Shown piece after piece: positions 45,999-58,942 of a DNA stretch of 64,000 nt. The position numbers and the translations under genes are program-made. Every line of letters starts with the position of its first letter. Position 1 is the first letter of the stretch. This DNA is from Ulota crispa (Eukaryota > Streptophyta > Bryopsida > Orthotrichales > Orthotrichaceae). The stretch is taken from contig OY987246.1 in assembly GCA_963920765.1 (NCBI GenBank), positions 7,690,501 to 7,754,500 on the forward strand, written 5' to 3'. Under the pieces are notes generated by a model that saw nothing but the letters and a program-made list of their open reading frames with translations, was not told where the DNA came from and searched no databases.

Positions 45999-46931
45999 CC
46001 CCTACAAGACCAAGCCATTTTTTTGTGCAAGTTATTGAAAACAGCCACTTTTGGGGGAATGAGTAGAAAAATACGAGAAAAGCTTTTTTTGGAAATTCAT
46101 CTGTAGAATTTTGCCCTACATTATAGGCGGTGCAAGTGGGAAAAAAACCATCTCATTCAAATTTAGATGAGTGAGATATTGACATATGAAGTGAGAAGTT
46201 TTTTCCGTGCTGAAGCCTTTGACCGCTCTTATATAAAAAAAAATGCTCTCCACAAAGTTGAGGTTTATTTTTTCCATGTAGAAGACCAAGTTAGGTAAGT
46301 GTGGGAGAATTTTTAAATGAATTTGAGGTGTAAAACATGCTTTGTAAAATCTTGCAATGCCTAAAGGCCATGAAATCTGCATATACACTTGGTAAAATTG
46401 GAGGCTTTATGTAAAACTCAAAAATTTAAATCACATTGCTCAAAACCGCAAAAACAAAGGGTTCTTAGCTTGCTACAACTTGGGAAAAAAACTAATCAAA
46501 AAACAAATACACAAAGAGCTCAAAAAAGTACATCACCAACGTTTACAAGGGGCAAAAGGAACGGAGGTTTGGGAGTCCCATACCTACTTGCAAACTAAAA
46601 CTTCTCACTCATCAATCCAAATAGAATGATTCAAAGCTTCCCACATATACGTAGATCTAAAGAACCAATTTTAGATTTTTAATTTTAAGAAATACGATTT
46701 GTTTTTAAAGTTTTTTGGGCTGCCCAAATTGCTGGCCCTCCCAATTTTTCAGAAATTCATTCATAACTTCTTCAATAAATGTCCAAATGAAGAAAAAGTT
46801 AGACGCCTGGGAAGTTTTTGGAATTTCCCATCTTCCATAAAAGTTTCCAAAAATCACACAAAGTAGTTTTGCCATAGGTACACACCCAAAATCCCAACTG
46901 TCCCCTCATGAGACAATTGGTCCTTTAGTGG
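45999..46931 (-). mobile_element. TTAA element of the 0.95-kb family, near-identical pair member 1
   Basis: TTAA 45995-45998 then CCCCTACAAGACCAAGCC; ends GACAATTGGTCCTTTAGTGG before TTAA 46932-46935. Length 933 bp. Nearly identical, inverted, to 50326-51272: a 69-codon frame (46389-46598) is unchanged in both. That frame is within repeat DNA and is not a credible gene. Confidence 0.9.
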
Positions 46932-46935
46932 TTAA

Positions 46936-49900
46936 TCAAAATTTCCACTTATTGCAATACAATTTATTTAAATTTTATCCGAGTTTTCTTGACATCTTTT
47001 TATTTTATTTTATTTTATTTTTCAAATCTCCTTGCATAGTGTCCAAAGGTATGTCCAAATTAGAAAACATGATAAACTTTGAAAATTTTATATGTAAAAT
47101 ATTGGAAAACCTCTAATGTTATGGGTCATAGTAACCCTGTAATTACATGAGTAGTCCAAATCCCTATTCAAATGTGTCATCAATCATTTTGAAGTAATTT
47201 TTGACACCTTTCTTTTGGATTATTTTTCTATCAAAGAGCACATCACCGGCCTGATTAACAGTCTTCCTGCTGCTGTTGGATGGAACATTTCTGCAGAAAT
47301 GCACATGAGCCCCAGTGGGGTCACTGGGGTGGCTCATGCAAGGCTCAGAATGCCACCCCTTCCTTGTCCAGTCTAACCTCGTTCTTGACCAGACAGTCGA
47401 ATTTATTGGCATGTCAGCTAAATGAAATGTCGAAAAATCTGGTCAAAATATGAATAAACTGGATTTAGAAATATAGGCTATATCCGGTGCATGCGTTAAG
47501 AAAAACCGGTTGAAATTGAGAAATGTATGATTTTTATTGAGAGCTTCAAATTTTCTCAAACACTACTTTGGATTGTATTGTAAAAGAGGAGACTTTGAAT
47601 GAAGAGGAGTTACTGTAAGGAAGTTTGAGTGGTAGGCACTAGGTAGCTTGCTTGGAAAGCAAGCCAATGCCACTAGGATAAAGCGTCTTGTTCCCTAGCA
47701 ACAATGAATGATGTAAACAGGTCCAATGTGTACATAAGAACTTCTTTACTTTGTTGATGTTGTGTCTAATACTGGATTCTTGGGGTTTTGCTTTGCAGCA
47801 TTTGAACTTTATAGATCTACTAGTAACGCAAACAGTAACTTCTAATGTTGAAAAGATGACCCCCTAAGAAGTGACTTCAATATGTTCGTATGATGTAAAA
47901 AAAATCTAGAGAAAACACAACATTTAGTATTTATTATTTTAAACTTATTGCAAATCGTTGGTAAGATTATGAGCACGTTGTATCAAATATTGTGCCATGC
48001 ACAAAATTGCTTCCTTGCACTAATTCAAGTAATAAGAAAATTTGTGAGGTGCACTAATGAAGCAGTTATTAGTAGTTTAGGTCAATTTAGTATAATTTGG
48101 GCTAGAGTGTTTAAATATTATCAAAAATAGTATGATTGAGTGAACATAAGATGAGCTAGTGCTAACATCCTAAGGTTCTTAATTTCAAGACTATATTTGT
48201 TAATTTGGAAAACACATTTTCTCAAATAGATATAGGGATGCTAAATTTTGCATGGTGAGAATATTTTGATGATTTAAAGTGAGATTTTTGATAATTCCTT
48301 TAAGACATTTCATCATTAATGTGAGGTCTTGAAGAAATCATCATAAAATCTCAAGGGGTGCATTGTACAAGGTTTACATGAGTAGCGTGTGTGCAACGCC
48401 CTATTAGAGGGGGGTTATGTAGGTAAATTTTTGTCATTTACTATTTTTGTCATTTACATTGGGCTATATTCACCTAAATTTCTAAAATTTGGTAATTTAA
48501 TATATCCTATGCTTTATTTGAAAAAAAATTGTGTGATAATTTAGGGTACCCTATGTTTATTATAAATATATGAAGACATGAAAAAAAGTGCGTACACCTA
48601 ATTAAGTACCAACAAAATTTGGTTTTGTTGGTTGAGACATGCAAAATGTGACTGTTCTTTTGTATGGTAAAAACGTTGTTGTTTAGGATTAAAACACCTT
48701 GCAATAACTAGGGGTATTGTAGAAGAAATTGTACTTTTAGACTAGGGCATCATACATTTGAAATAAGAATTTTGATTAATCACAAAACATGTCCAACAAG
48801 AGAGTGCAATGAAACACAAAGCATGTTAACTGCAAAAGCACATAAAGACGTACTCCCCTGCAATCTCACGAGAAAACACAAGTGAAACCTTCAAACACCA
48901 CTCTCACAAAAGCCAATGTCATCAAACTAAAATGCTTAAGCCGCATTTATCAGTATGATCGTGTGCAAATTTTTGCTTCTCATCCATCCACTGCAATGAC
49001 ACGTGTCTTATCTGTATATCTCTGTCCATATTACTGATCTTCATTCCATACTTGAACGACAAGTGTCATGTATCATAACCCCCTTAAAGCTCTGCAATAG
49101 CTGGAACCTACTTTGGATATTCCACAAAGCTTGAAATTCTAAAAATTAACCCGAGTACTACTACTATTAAATTCATTAACTTTTAATTTTAATAATTGCA
49201 AGGCTATTGTAGAACTAAAATAAACCTAAATCTCACTAATAAACCCTACCCTTCATTATTTATAATGACTCCAAACACATTACAAAAATGCTAACTTATC
49301 TCCAAATTATCTCAAAAATTTAGGACCAAGGTAATTAAAATAACCCTTCATTTGATTGCAGGTGTACCAAAAAAAATTGGGAGTGCACTCTCCGAGCATA
49401 AAATTCACTTGAAATCACCTAAAACTCCCTATAAATGAAAAATCCAGAAGTCTCAAAATTGAGGTCTTTTCCCGAATTAACAAAATATTGCATTTTTGGT
49501 ACTTAATGAAGATTACCGTAGAATATTACATTTTAAAATGTTTTGGATTTTCTCTGAATCAATCCTAAATTCATACAATGTTATCACTAATGGTAAGTTC
49601 TATCCAGAATATCTTCAATTTCAATAAAAGAGGGTTTCTAATTCCTTGCTTTTAGTATCCACATAAAAAGTACAAAGGAATGGTTATAAGCCCAATGTTA
49701 GTACTCTTGTTGTCGGATTTAAAGCGAAAAGTCATTATTTTATTATCAATAAGTAAGTATCCATGCACAAAACCAACAAGTTATGATATTTTTTTATAAT
49801 TTCAAAATATTGTGATTTGTGTGATAAAAATTTAATGAAAATACCTCCAACAAGAAAAATTTGTTCATTCAGTGGCTCCTATTATCTAATGTGTGCCCAG

Positions 49901-50321
49901 CTCAAATAGCCAAAAATTCAAGGAAATTTTGCAAATACCTATTCCATGTTGAAAATGTGTGGAAGATGCCCCATTGTGGATACTGATATTGAAATTGTGT
50001 TTATTGAATCCATATTTCCGTATATGAACTTTGTTCCTATATTTTTGTATCCGTATTTCATTGCCGTTGGAGAGGGGTGTGAATTTGTTTTCAATCCTAG
50101 CATTGACGGTTGGATGACGCCTGGGGGGTGATTTGGCAGGGTAGGATGCATCTCGGTTGTTTTTTTTTTAAATTATTCCTGAGCCAGGTGGTTGGTCTTT
50201 TTCAGTGGATAGTGGTACCAAAGTTGCTACTTATGAGGCAATTAAAGATTGGGACCAAAACAATAATAAGATACATATGGCAAGAGAAATGTCACATTTT
50301 CAAAAACAATATTTATCTCAA
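46936..50321. other. Unassigned AT-rich DNA between two inverted transposon copies
   Basis: No gene recognised. A short frame at 47164-47412 (minus, 82 codons) and GC-richer sequence near 47240-47400 have no recognisable identity. A TATTT tandem lies near 47000-47025. Confidence 0.45.
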
Positions 50322-50325
50322 ATAA

Positions 50326-51272
50326 CGCCTAAAGGACCAACTGTCTCATGAGGGGACAGTTGGGATTTTGGGTGTGTACCTATGGCAAAACTACTTTGTG
50401 TGATTTTTGGAAACTTTTATGGAAGATGGGAAATTCCAAAAACTTCCCAGGCGTCTAACTTTTTCTTCATTTGGACATTTATTGAAGAAGTTATGAATGA
50501 ATTTCTGAAAAATTGGGAGGGCCAGCAATTTGGGCAGCCCAAAAAACTTTAAAAACAAATCGTATTTCTTAAAATTAAAAATCTAAAATTGGTTCTTTAG
50601 ATCTACGTATATGTGGGAAGCTTTGAATCATTCTATTTGGATTGATGAGTGAGAAGTTTTAGTTTGCAAGTAGGTATGGGACTCCCAAACCTCCGTTCCT
50701 TTTGCCCCTTGTAAACGTTGGTGATGTACTTTTTTGAGCTCTTTGTGTATTTGTTTTTTGATTAGTTTTTTTCCCAAGTTGTAGCAAGCTAAGAACCCTT
50801 TGTTTTTGTGGTTTTGAGCAATGTGATTTAAATTTTTGAGTTTTACATAAAGCCTCCAATTTTACCAAGTGTATATGCAGATTTCATGGCCTTTAGGCAT
50901 TGCAGGATTTTACAAAGCATGTTTTACACCTCAAATTCATTTGAAAATCCTCCCACACATACTTAACTTGGTCTTTTACATGGAGAAAATAAACCTCAAC
51001 TTTGTGGAGAGCATTTTTTTTATATAAGAGCGTTCAAAGGCTTCTAAATTTTTTAGGTAGCACGGAAAAAACTTCTCACTTCATATGTCAATATCTCACT
51101 CATCTAAATTTGAATGAGATGGTTTTTTTCCCACTTGCACCGCCTATAATGTAGGGCAAAATTCTACAGATGAATTTCCAAAAAAAGCTTTTCTCGTATT
51201 TTTCTACTCATTCCCCCAAAAGTGGCTGTTTTCAATAACTTTTACAGTAAACAGAGCTTGGGCCGTTAGGGG
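50326..51272 (+). mobile_element. TTAA element of the 0.95-kb family, near-identical pair member 2
   Basis: Left flank ATAA (50322-50325, a one-base variant), start CGCCTAAAGGACCAACTGTC; ends GGGCCGTTAGGGG before TTAA 51273-51276. Length 947 bp, 14 more than its inverted partner, mostly from one small indel near AATTTTTTAGGTAGC. Confidence 0.9.
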
Positions 51273-51276
51273 TTAA

Positions 51277-52557
51277 AGTGTAGGCATGTAGGCAGTATTC
51301 GATGCATCATACACTAAATAAAAGGATGAAAATGAGAAATGCAAGTTTTTTATCAACGAAGCTCAAAACTTCCTCAAACATTCGTTTGCCTTTGAATGTT
51401 TTGCAAATGTCTCCCACTGACTTGCAACTAAAATCGTTTTTGGGTTGCTGCTTATGGGCTCTGGACAGTTTTTATTTAGTTAAATATCACACTTTGAGGA
51501 AAACTCAAAAAATAAAAGAAAACAAAAGTTTGTATTGAACCTTGTGTTTTCTTTAACAAAGTTTATAAAGTTTATATATTTGGTACGAATATGTTGGCCC
51601 TATTCTTCGTTTACAGTATTTTGCTAAAACGCATACATAAAAACCTACTGAGATGTTATGATTACATGGCTTTTGACTATGTTTTATTGTTTGAAAAATA
51701 AAGTACCAAATTACACAAATCAAATATGATGTAGTTGTAAAATAAGGGTCGTTTTATTAGATGAATGAGTGTCAAAAACGAAGAAAAAATTATCCATAAT
51801 CGATAATATTTCATTTTAAGTGATTCCTTTTTACTTTTTAGGAAAATAGCATGGACCGTAAGTCCGTAACCTAAATGCAAATGCAACTGAGAATTGCAAT
51901 GTGTTTGGAGGACAATCACAATTTTAATTCCTAAAGGTCTTTACATTCAAAATTTAAATGCACTTTAATCAAATTCATCTGTAGTTATCTAAATATTCAG
52001 ACTTTTGAATTTGTTTACTAAAAAAAGGTTTAACAAGTTTGTTCTTTGTCCTATATTCTAAAATCTTCACTTAGATGCTTGATTTAAGTGGGTGACATAT
52101 AATAAATTTTCATTTCTTCAAAGTTCTGTAAAATCACTGAAAGTAAGAGGGCTCTAGCATGATATTAAAATTACCACCTTCCAATTTTGTGGAAAAAAAT
52201 TCAAAAAATTTGTAGAAGGCAAAATACCATGTAATAGTGTTATGCAGGAAGTTAAAATTCATAATTAGTTATAAAATAAAAAAAAGCAAGTATTATTACA
52301 CTCACTAATAAAACATCTTTATAGAACACCAAAAGAAAATTCTCGCCAATTTCATTCTCATAAGGACGTTGTCATTTTTTTACGGTTGACAACAAATGGT
52401 CAAAAATACTGAATTAAAAACTCATAGAAATGTGTAATATACTATAAATAACATATGCTTAAAAACTTCACGTGAGATACGAAGACGTCGCAATTGTCCT
52501 TGTTGCAATTTTAAGAAAGTTGTCACTATTTGTAAAAAACATGGAAAGTGCATTATG
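51277..52557. other. Unassigned AT-rich DNA
   Basis: No gene recognised. TTAATTCCTAAAGGTCTTT at about 51924 resembles a diverged element end, but no partner end was found. Confidence 0.45.
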
Positions 52558-52561
52558 TTAA

Positions 52562-53478
52562 CCCCTAAATCCTTGGGGCCTTTATTTTGTCAAAAGACAT
52601 TCAAAATTGCCATTTCTATTGTAAAGAGTGTTTTTTTGAAAATTGGTCTTTTTGCATATCTAACCGTAGGATCTTATACTAGATTAGTAAAAAAATGTGG
52701 AAACAAAAACTCAAAAACTTTGACTGCACAAATTGCAAGATATTTGCATTCAAAGTGTAAAAAATGGGCTTTTTTGCATCTTGCATGATTAGACTATTTG
52801 ATTTTGAACTTTTTTAACTTAAAATTTTTGCACCACTAAGTTTTGAGGTTTCTTTTTTTAAGGTGGGAAATTGAGTTGAGAATCTTTGGAAAAGAATATA
52901 AAAAAAAACTTAATTTTCATTCTTAAAAAAATCATTAGGTAGAAGAAGGTATGAGATTGAACAAAAACTTAAATTGTTAATAACCTTGCAATGGAATTGA
53001 AACTCAATAATCCCAATGGTGAGATTGTTCCAGCAAGCAAACTTCACCCTCTCCAACAAAAATTTGAAAAATTGTTAAACTTGCATTCAAAAATGAAGTT
53101 TATAAGTTATTTTTTCAAGAAGATGCTTGAGGTGCCCGAAAAACAAAATTGTCCATAACTTTCTCATAACTAGTCCAAATGGAATGGATCAAAGCTTTAG
53201 ATGTAGACAAAACTATAACCTAAGACATGGAAAAACAAAACTTAAAAAATTCAAGTTTTTGTAAAAAAATTTTGCTGCCCAATTTGCATAAATTTTTGCT
53301 TATCTAGGCATAACTTTTGCTTTTGGGCATTGATTGGAATAAAAATTATATTCCCCAAAAGCTAATGTGCTTTCCTATCCTAAAAAAAAATCTCAAAAAA
53401 CCAGAACAAAAATTGAGGCTATAGGTACCTGCCTGAAATCTCGTCTGTCCCGGGAGGGGACACTCAAGAATGTAGGGG
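52562..53478 (-). mobile_element. TTAA element, family F, 917 bp, copy 2
   Basis: TTAA 52558-52561 then CCCCTAAATCCTTGGGGCC; the right end GGGAGGGGACACTC...TGTAGGGG precedes TTAA 53479-53482. It matches 33999-34916 in inverse along its length (TTGTCCATAACTTTCTCATA, AAAGCTAATG). Confidence 0.86.
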
Positions 53479-53909
53479 TTAACATATCACAAAAAAATAA
53501 GCATGCATTTTCTTGTACAATAGTGAAGTCTCGATGATTGTCTCCAAAAACTTCAATAATTAGGTCTAAATTTACTGATGTTGGATTAAGGTGAAGTGCA
53601 AAATGATCCCTCTGTTTTTCCTAATTTACCTAATACGGTGTTTTGTGTTTGCTCCTACTGTTCCTTTTTGCAATCCATCATTGGAATAAAAAAAATCTAA
53701 AATTTGACCCAACATCTACATTGTAATCCTCTGATAATATCTAAATTGAAAAACAGTCAAACTCCTTCACAAGAAATCAGGCCCTAAGATCACAATACAA
53801 AAAGCATGATATTACAAAATAACATACACTTATTCCAAAAATATATTATTGGAATTGGAAAATATTGCTCACTTGATGCTTGAACAAGACTTTCATGTTA
53901 AACTTTCAC

Positions 53910-54220
53910 CTCTTTGGCATCATATTCTTGAAGTGCGAGATGCGATAATTTCATAGATACTCTTGCTTTTTCAGAAACTTCACAAATATCCTTGGATCAA
54001 AATTTTAAAGCACTTTTTTGTTGTGCATGCCACTTCCTTTCTCCCTTTGCGCACACACTACCTCTTTTTTGTTATGCATGCGCACAAAGGAAGAAGGGAA
54101 GTGGAATGCACAACAAAAAAACACCTGAATTTTGGTCCAAGGTGTTTATAAAATTTCTGAAAAAGCAGGGGTATCTATGGAAATATTACAAACTTCAGGG
54201 GTATCCATGAAATTTTCCCC
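53910..54220. mobile_element. Foldback MITE, family L, copy 2
   Basis: The right arm ends GGTATCCATGAAATTTTCCCC; the left arm is its diverged inverse. The centre holds GTTGTGCATGCCACTTCC and its inverse GGAAGTGGAATGCACAAC. Edges are approximate. Confidence 0.68.
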
Positions 54221-55151
54221 AAAAACGAATGTTGACAGAAACTTGCAACTCGATTAGGAATTCAGGGTTGGTTAACAAGGAGTTATTGCATTTTTAAGCC
54301 TAAAAATGGCCTAGTCCTTGCCATTTACTGGTTGGATTCTTGAAATCAGCAACTCCAAAACCTTCACAATAGGACTTAAGGCCAAAGTTCTACAAGACAT
54401 TTTGATGCCCAAAAAACTAAATTTTGACATGGCTCCAACTCCAAGAATCCAATCCATTATGAGCAAAAGCCCAATTTGTTGCCTTGAGGCCATGGTCAAA
54501 TAGGAATACAGTTGTTTTTACAAAAAAAAAAAGTGTTTTTCAAAAAATCAACACCTTAATATGTAATCAAAAGTTGAGCAACTATGTTTGGTATCCTTCT
54601 ACATTTATTGCCTTCTGAACTTTTGAAGCTTTTTGTTGTTTGGTTTCAAAGTCTTTAGATATGCAAAAGGATGTCCCACTAAAATTTTATTATAACAAGT
54701 GCTTGAGGTGATTCTTAAAGCTATATGAGCTAAAACCTTGGCTCAAACTACCTCAAACTTTGATGGGTTCATAGCTGATGTACTGTACATAACCAATACT
54801 TGTCCCCCCCTCTAACAATAGTGCTAGAATTGTTGCCATCAAGAGCAATATTTCATTCAAAGTTGGAGCCTCAACCTTTCATTTGTTTTAAAAGTAGTTT
54901 TGAAGTTTGTTTCTAATGTTGAGAGTATTGCCAAATTTAATTTTTGATTTATAGGTACTTGCCTACTTGAAATTTTATAGTTTGCTTCCAAAAGGTAAGA
55001 CAAATATTACTATTGCACGTACCAAAATGTTGATTGTAAAGTTGCAAACCTGTTTCAGTTCTAGATCCATGTGTTTGGTCTTGATTTTTGCAAGCCAATG
55101 CAAGCTGCATTGGCTTCGTCACATTCACCAACACAATGCAAAAATGAGTAT
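54221..55151. other. Unassigned AT-rich DNA
   Basis: Frames at 54311-54503 overlap on both strands and have no recognised domain. No repeat identified. Confidence 0.45.
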
Positions 55152-55155
55152 TTAA

Positions 55156-56100
55156 CCCCTAAAGGACCAACTGTCCCCTTGGGGGACAAATAGATTTCGG
55201 GCATGTACCTACAACTAATTTATTTTTTGTGATTTTTTGAAACTTTTATTGTAGGTATGGAATTCAAAGATTTATGTGGGCATCTAATTTTTTCTTCATT
55301 TCAACATATATTGAAGAAGTTATGCATGAATTTCTACAAAAGGGGGAGGGCGGGCAGCCCAAAAAAATAATCAAAATTGCATTTTTTTTAATCAAATTCT
55401 GACATTGGTTCTTTAGATTTATTTGTACATAGGAAGCTTTGAACCACTCAATTTTGATTGATGAAATGAAAGTTATGAGAAGTTTTAGTTTGAGGGTAGG
55501 TATGGGACTCCCAAACCTCCATTCTTTTTGCCCCTTGTAAAATTTGTTGCTTTACTTTTTTGAGCTCTTTGTATATATGTTTTTTGACCTTTTTTTTCCA
55601 ATTTGTAGTAGACTAAGTTTCCTTGGTTTTTACCGTTTGGATCAAAGTAATTCACATTTCTGAATTTTACATAAATTCTCTAGTTTTGCCTAATGTATAT
55701 GAAAATTTCATGGCCTTACGGCATTGCAAGATTTTACAAAGTATGATTCACACCTCCAATTCATTTGAAAATTCTCCCACATTTCCCTAACTTGGTCTTC
55801 TACATGGAAAAAATAAACCTTAACTTTGTGTAGAGCAATTTTTTGATATAGGAGCAGTTAAAGGCTTTTAAAATTTTTGGGCAAGAGAGAAAAGACTTTT
55901 TTTTCACTTTAGATGTCAATACCTCACTCCTCTACTTCTAGAATAAGCTGAAAATTTTCCCACTAGTACCTCCCATAGTCTAGGACAAGACCTTACGGTT
56001 GAATTTTCAAAAAAACTTTTTTCCTACCTTTCTACTCATTCCCCCAAAAGTGACAGTTTTCAATGATTTTCAAAAAAAAATGGGCTTGGTCCTTTAGGGG
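55156..56100 (+). mobile_element. TTAA element, best full-length reference copy, 945 bp
   Basis: Exact TTAA at 55152-55155 and 56101-56104. Perfect 15-bp terminal inverted repeats CCCCTAAAGGACCAA. The A end continues CTGTCCCCTTGGGGGAC, a second small palindrome. The B half contains a CTCATTCCCCCAAAAGTGAC block. No open frame of transposase size, so the element is non-autonomous. Confidence 0.92.
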
Positions 56101-56104
56101 TTAA

Positions 56105-56718
56105 ACAAGGTCAAACATTGTACCTTATTACCCACAGCATAGATTTGGCATATACAAAACTTGAAATTTTTTGTCTACCTCATGAAAAAACATAATCATA
56201 ATTAACTAGAATGTTGTCTACTAAGAAGGTACAAATGGCAATATTTCCAAAACATGGACTCCATTTTCCCCCCAAAAAACAATGTTTTCTGATAAGTGAC
56301 AAAAACAATGCTTTTTGAATTTCATATAATAGTCTGTGTTTACAAATTTCATGGTTATAAGGTGGGAACACCCATTGCCAACAACGTCTTATACCCAACT
56401 TTTAGAGGGCGTTGTTTCCAATCTCAATAGGGATAGGTGATTTGGAATGCGTTTTTTTGTCTTTTTTAAGGTTGGGACCACTTAAGTCATGCCACATGTC
56501 TTGATGTGCAGTAGGAAGTAACCAGCAGAAAGTAGTTTGGTTATTATTGGAATTACATGAGTCTATGGGTGCAAAGCACTTTTTGACTTCCATTATTCAA
56601 AATAATTTCAATTTCACAAAGAAAACTATGAAGATTTTACAACTCCAATATTTCTTATTTTCCTACATGGGAAAAATATTTGTTGCCTCAAACTCTTTGT
56701 AGTTTGTTGCATAATCGC
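56105..56718. other. Unassigned AT-rich DNA
   Basis: Short minus-strand frames at 56180-56398 and 56402-56593 without recognised domains. Confidence 0.45.
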
Positions 56719-56722
56719 TTAA

Positions 56723-56940
56723 CCCTTACACAACCATAGGGCATAGTATATACGCTGACGTATAATTGTCATTTGCTACCAATAAGAGACTTTAATTTTG
56801 GATCTCAAGTAGCTCACTTGAACTACATTGATCTATTCTCCAACTTCTTTATTGGTCTCAAATGTAGTTGAGGTGTGGATCCATTCCAAATACAAAAAAA
56901 TACCCCATATTGTAGTGGTCCCAAAGGGTCATTCGGTCAT
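56723..56940 (+). mobile_element. Small TTAA element, family D, copy 5
   Basis: TTAA 56719-56722 then CCCTTACACAACCATAGGGC. The interior matches 21915-22144 closely (GTATATACGCTGACGTATAA). The right end is decayed (GGTCATATAA) and abuts the next small element. Confidence 0.82.
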
Positions 56941-56944
56941 ATAA

Positions 56945-57031
56945 CCCTCAAACGCCGGGGCGGGTGACCGTGGATACAGGGCCCACGTGTATTCCTGACA
57001 AACACAAAACATCCGCCTCGACGTTTGAGGG
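56945..57031. mobile_element. Miniature GC-rich TTAA element, 87 bp
   Basis: Starts CCCTCAAACG and ends with its exact inverse CGTTTGAGGG, flanked by ATAA (56941-56944) and TTAA (57032-57035). The interior is GC-rich, unlike the neighbours. Confidence 0.72.
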
Positions 57032-57035
57032 TTAA

Positions 57036-57762
57036 GTTCTCGGGTATGGGTGCTTCCACCTTAGCTGGCCAATAGTGACAGGAGAACGAGTATGGGAACA
57101 GGATCACCTCTCTTATTGCCCCCAATGAATTATTTATATTGTTATTCATATGGTTGGTTGATGCGGATGCTGATGCTGAACCACCAGGTACAGTCCCATG
57201 CTGTTTTTCCAGCTTTGTATGGAAATTGCAAAACCCAGGGACCATGAAGTTTTGAGCTTGAAACAAAAGCTTTGAAGACAAACATTGGGTACCACCCTAC
57301 CCACATGCACCAATGCACATCTCATTGCTACAAAGTAACATACTGAAACTGACTGCCAAACCACCCCAAACTACCACAGGATTTTCAAGCACCAAATTCC
57401 TAAAGAGGGACAATATTTGTGACAAAATATTTCCCTTCCCAACCCTTGTTGGGACACAAGGACTACACACAAAGAAACTTGACTTAAGGGACTGTTCACA
57501 CTATGACCCCAGATCTCACTAAATTTTCAAAATGAAACTAGCGCAAAGAAAGAAAGAAAATTGGAACCTGTAGCTTCACACTATGTCCCTCAGGTCTATG
57601 TCCTATAAACTCTTACACGGCATTGCTATTTGAAAGTTTTGGCGCCAAGAAAAGTGGGACATTACTCCAAGAGTTGGATCTAGCAAAAACTTAAACCCCA
57701 AATCTTGGGAGCCAACAAACAAAAATAAACAGCATAAAAAAAAATTGAGCATTTTTAAATAA
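57036..57762. other. Unassigned, moderately GC-richer DNA
   Basis: A minus-strand frame at 56937-57281 (114 codons) runs through the 87-bp element and into this stretch. No domain is recognised, so it is not called as a gene. Confidence 0.45.
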
Positions 57763-58057
57763 GGAAATTTTATGGATACCTTTGAAGTATGCTATATTTG
57801 TGTAGATACCTCTGGATTTTCAGAAATTGCACAAATACCCTTGGTCCATCTTTTATAAGCATTTGTTTTGTTATACACGCAAGCAAGGCGTGCAATAGAT
57901 AAAAAAAGAAGCAGCTTGCACACAAGGAAGAAAGAAGTGGTATGCACGATAGAACAATTGCCCAAAAATTATGATCCAAAGGTATTTGTGCAGTTTCTAA
58001 AAAACCAAGGTTATGCACAAAATTATGGCAAACTTCTAGGGTATCCATAAAATTTGA
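57763..58057. mobile_element. Foldback MITE, family L, copy 3
   Basis: Starts GGAAATTTTATGGATACC; the right end is the inverse GGGTATCCATAAAATTT. The inner arms share CAAATACCCTTGG and its inverse. About 295 bp. Confidence 0.72.
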
Positions 58058-58239
58058 TCTTATAAATACACATACAGATTCTTTTACTCTTTCACAATAG
58101 AAAAAAAAGTTGGGATGTGGAGTTGAATTGAGACTTATAAATTTGTTTTCACTAAAATCTACAAATTTGAAGAATATTGCCATGAAATGTTGTTAAACTT
58201 CCATGTTGTGTTGTAAAAGTCTCAATAGAATAAATTATA

Positions 58240-58241
<2 letters not shown>

Positions 58242-58279
<38 letters not shown>
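58242..58279. repeat. Poly(T) run of 38
   Basis: An uninterrupted homopolymer. It could be the tail of a minus-strand retroposed sequence, but no body is recognisable. The length is liable to sequencing error. Confidence 0.85.
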
Positions 58280-58942
58280 CTAAGGTTGCACAATTGCAAG
58301 TTGCAACCTTAAGCAAGATGATAAAGCTACTTTCATCCATGAATCTAGATCAATTGTGTAGAATATGGATGAAACATTGTGTATGAATCTAAAGGCATGT
58401 ACAATTTGTCTCAAATATACCAATACCATGTCAACATTAGGGACCATTCTCATCAAATCTTTGTTCACTTTAACTTTCGACCTGTTTACCACTACACGCC
58501 CATCACCTTTTTTTCACAAACTTTATTTACTAAACCTCCCATGCCAGGTCCAGGGACGTGATCCCAAGGTGCCCTAAAAGGTATTCAACTACAACATTTG
58601 AAAACTTCCTGACAAATTGGTATCTCACTTATTAGAAACAAGAAAATGGGAAAAAACCAAAACAATGATAAAGCAAAAGAGCACCCAATGAACTTGCTGT
58701 GGAGTTTTTATTTTACAAGTATGCTTGCACACTTTGCACAATCTCACTTTCTTTTTTTCTCTTTTTTTGGTGTTTGTCTTGTCCAACTTGCTCCCCTCTT
58801 TGCCTTCCTTTTTCAAACTCCCTTTCCATGCCTTTTCTTCTTCCTCCCCCCTTGATTTTTAGATGACTTTTCACCCACCTTGTCCTTTCCTTTTCCTTTC
58901 CCTCCCTGTGCCTAATAAGGATTTTAGAATTTTTTGTATTAA

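Noticed and set aside
46389..46598. 69-codon frame present identically at 50659-50868
   Set aside because: Identity reflects two recent copies of the same transposon; the frame is broken in other family members and has no domain.
58242..58279. Poly(T) tract as proof of a retrotransposon
   Set aside because: No retrotransposon body, target duplication or coding remnant could be identified next to it.
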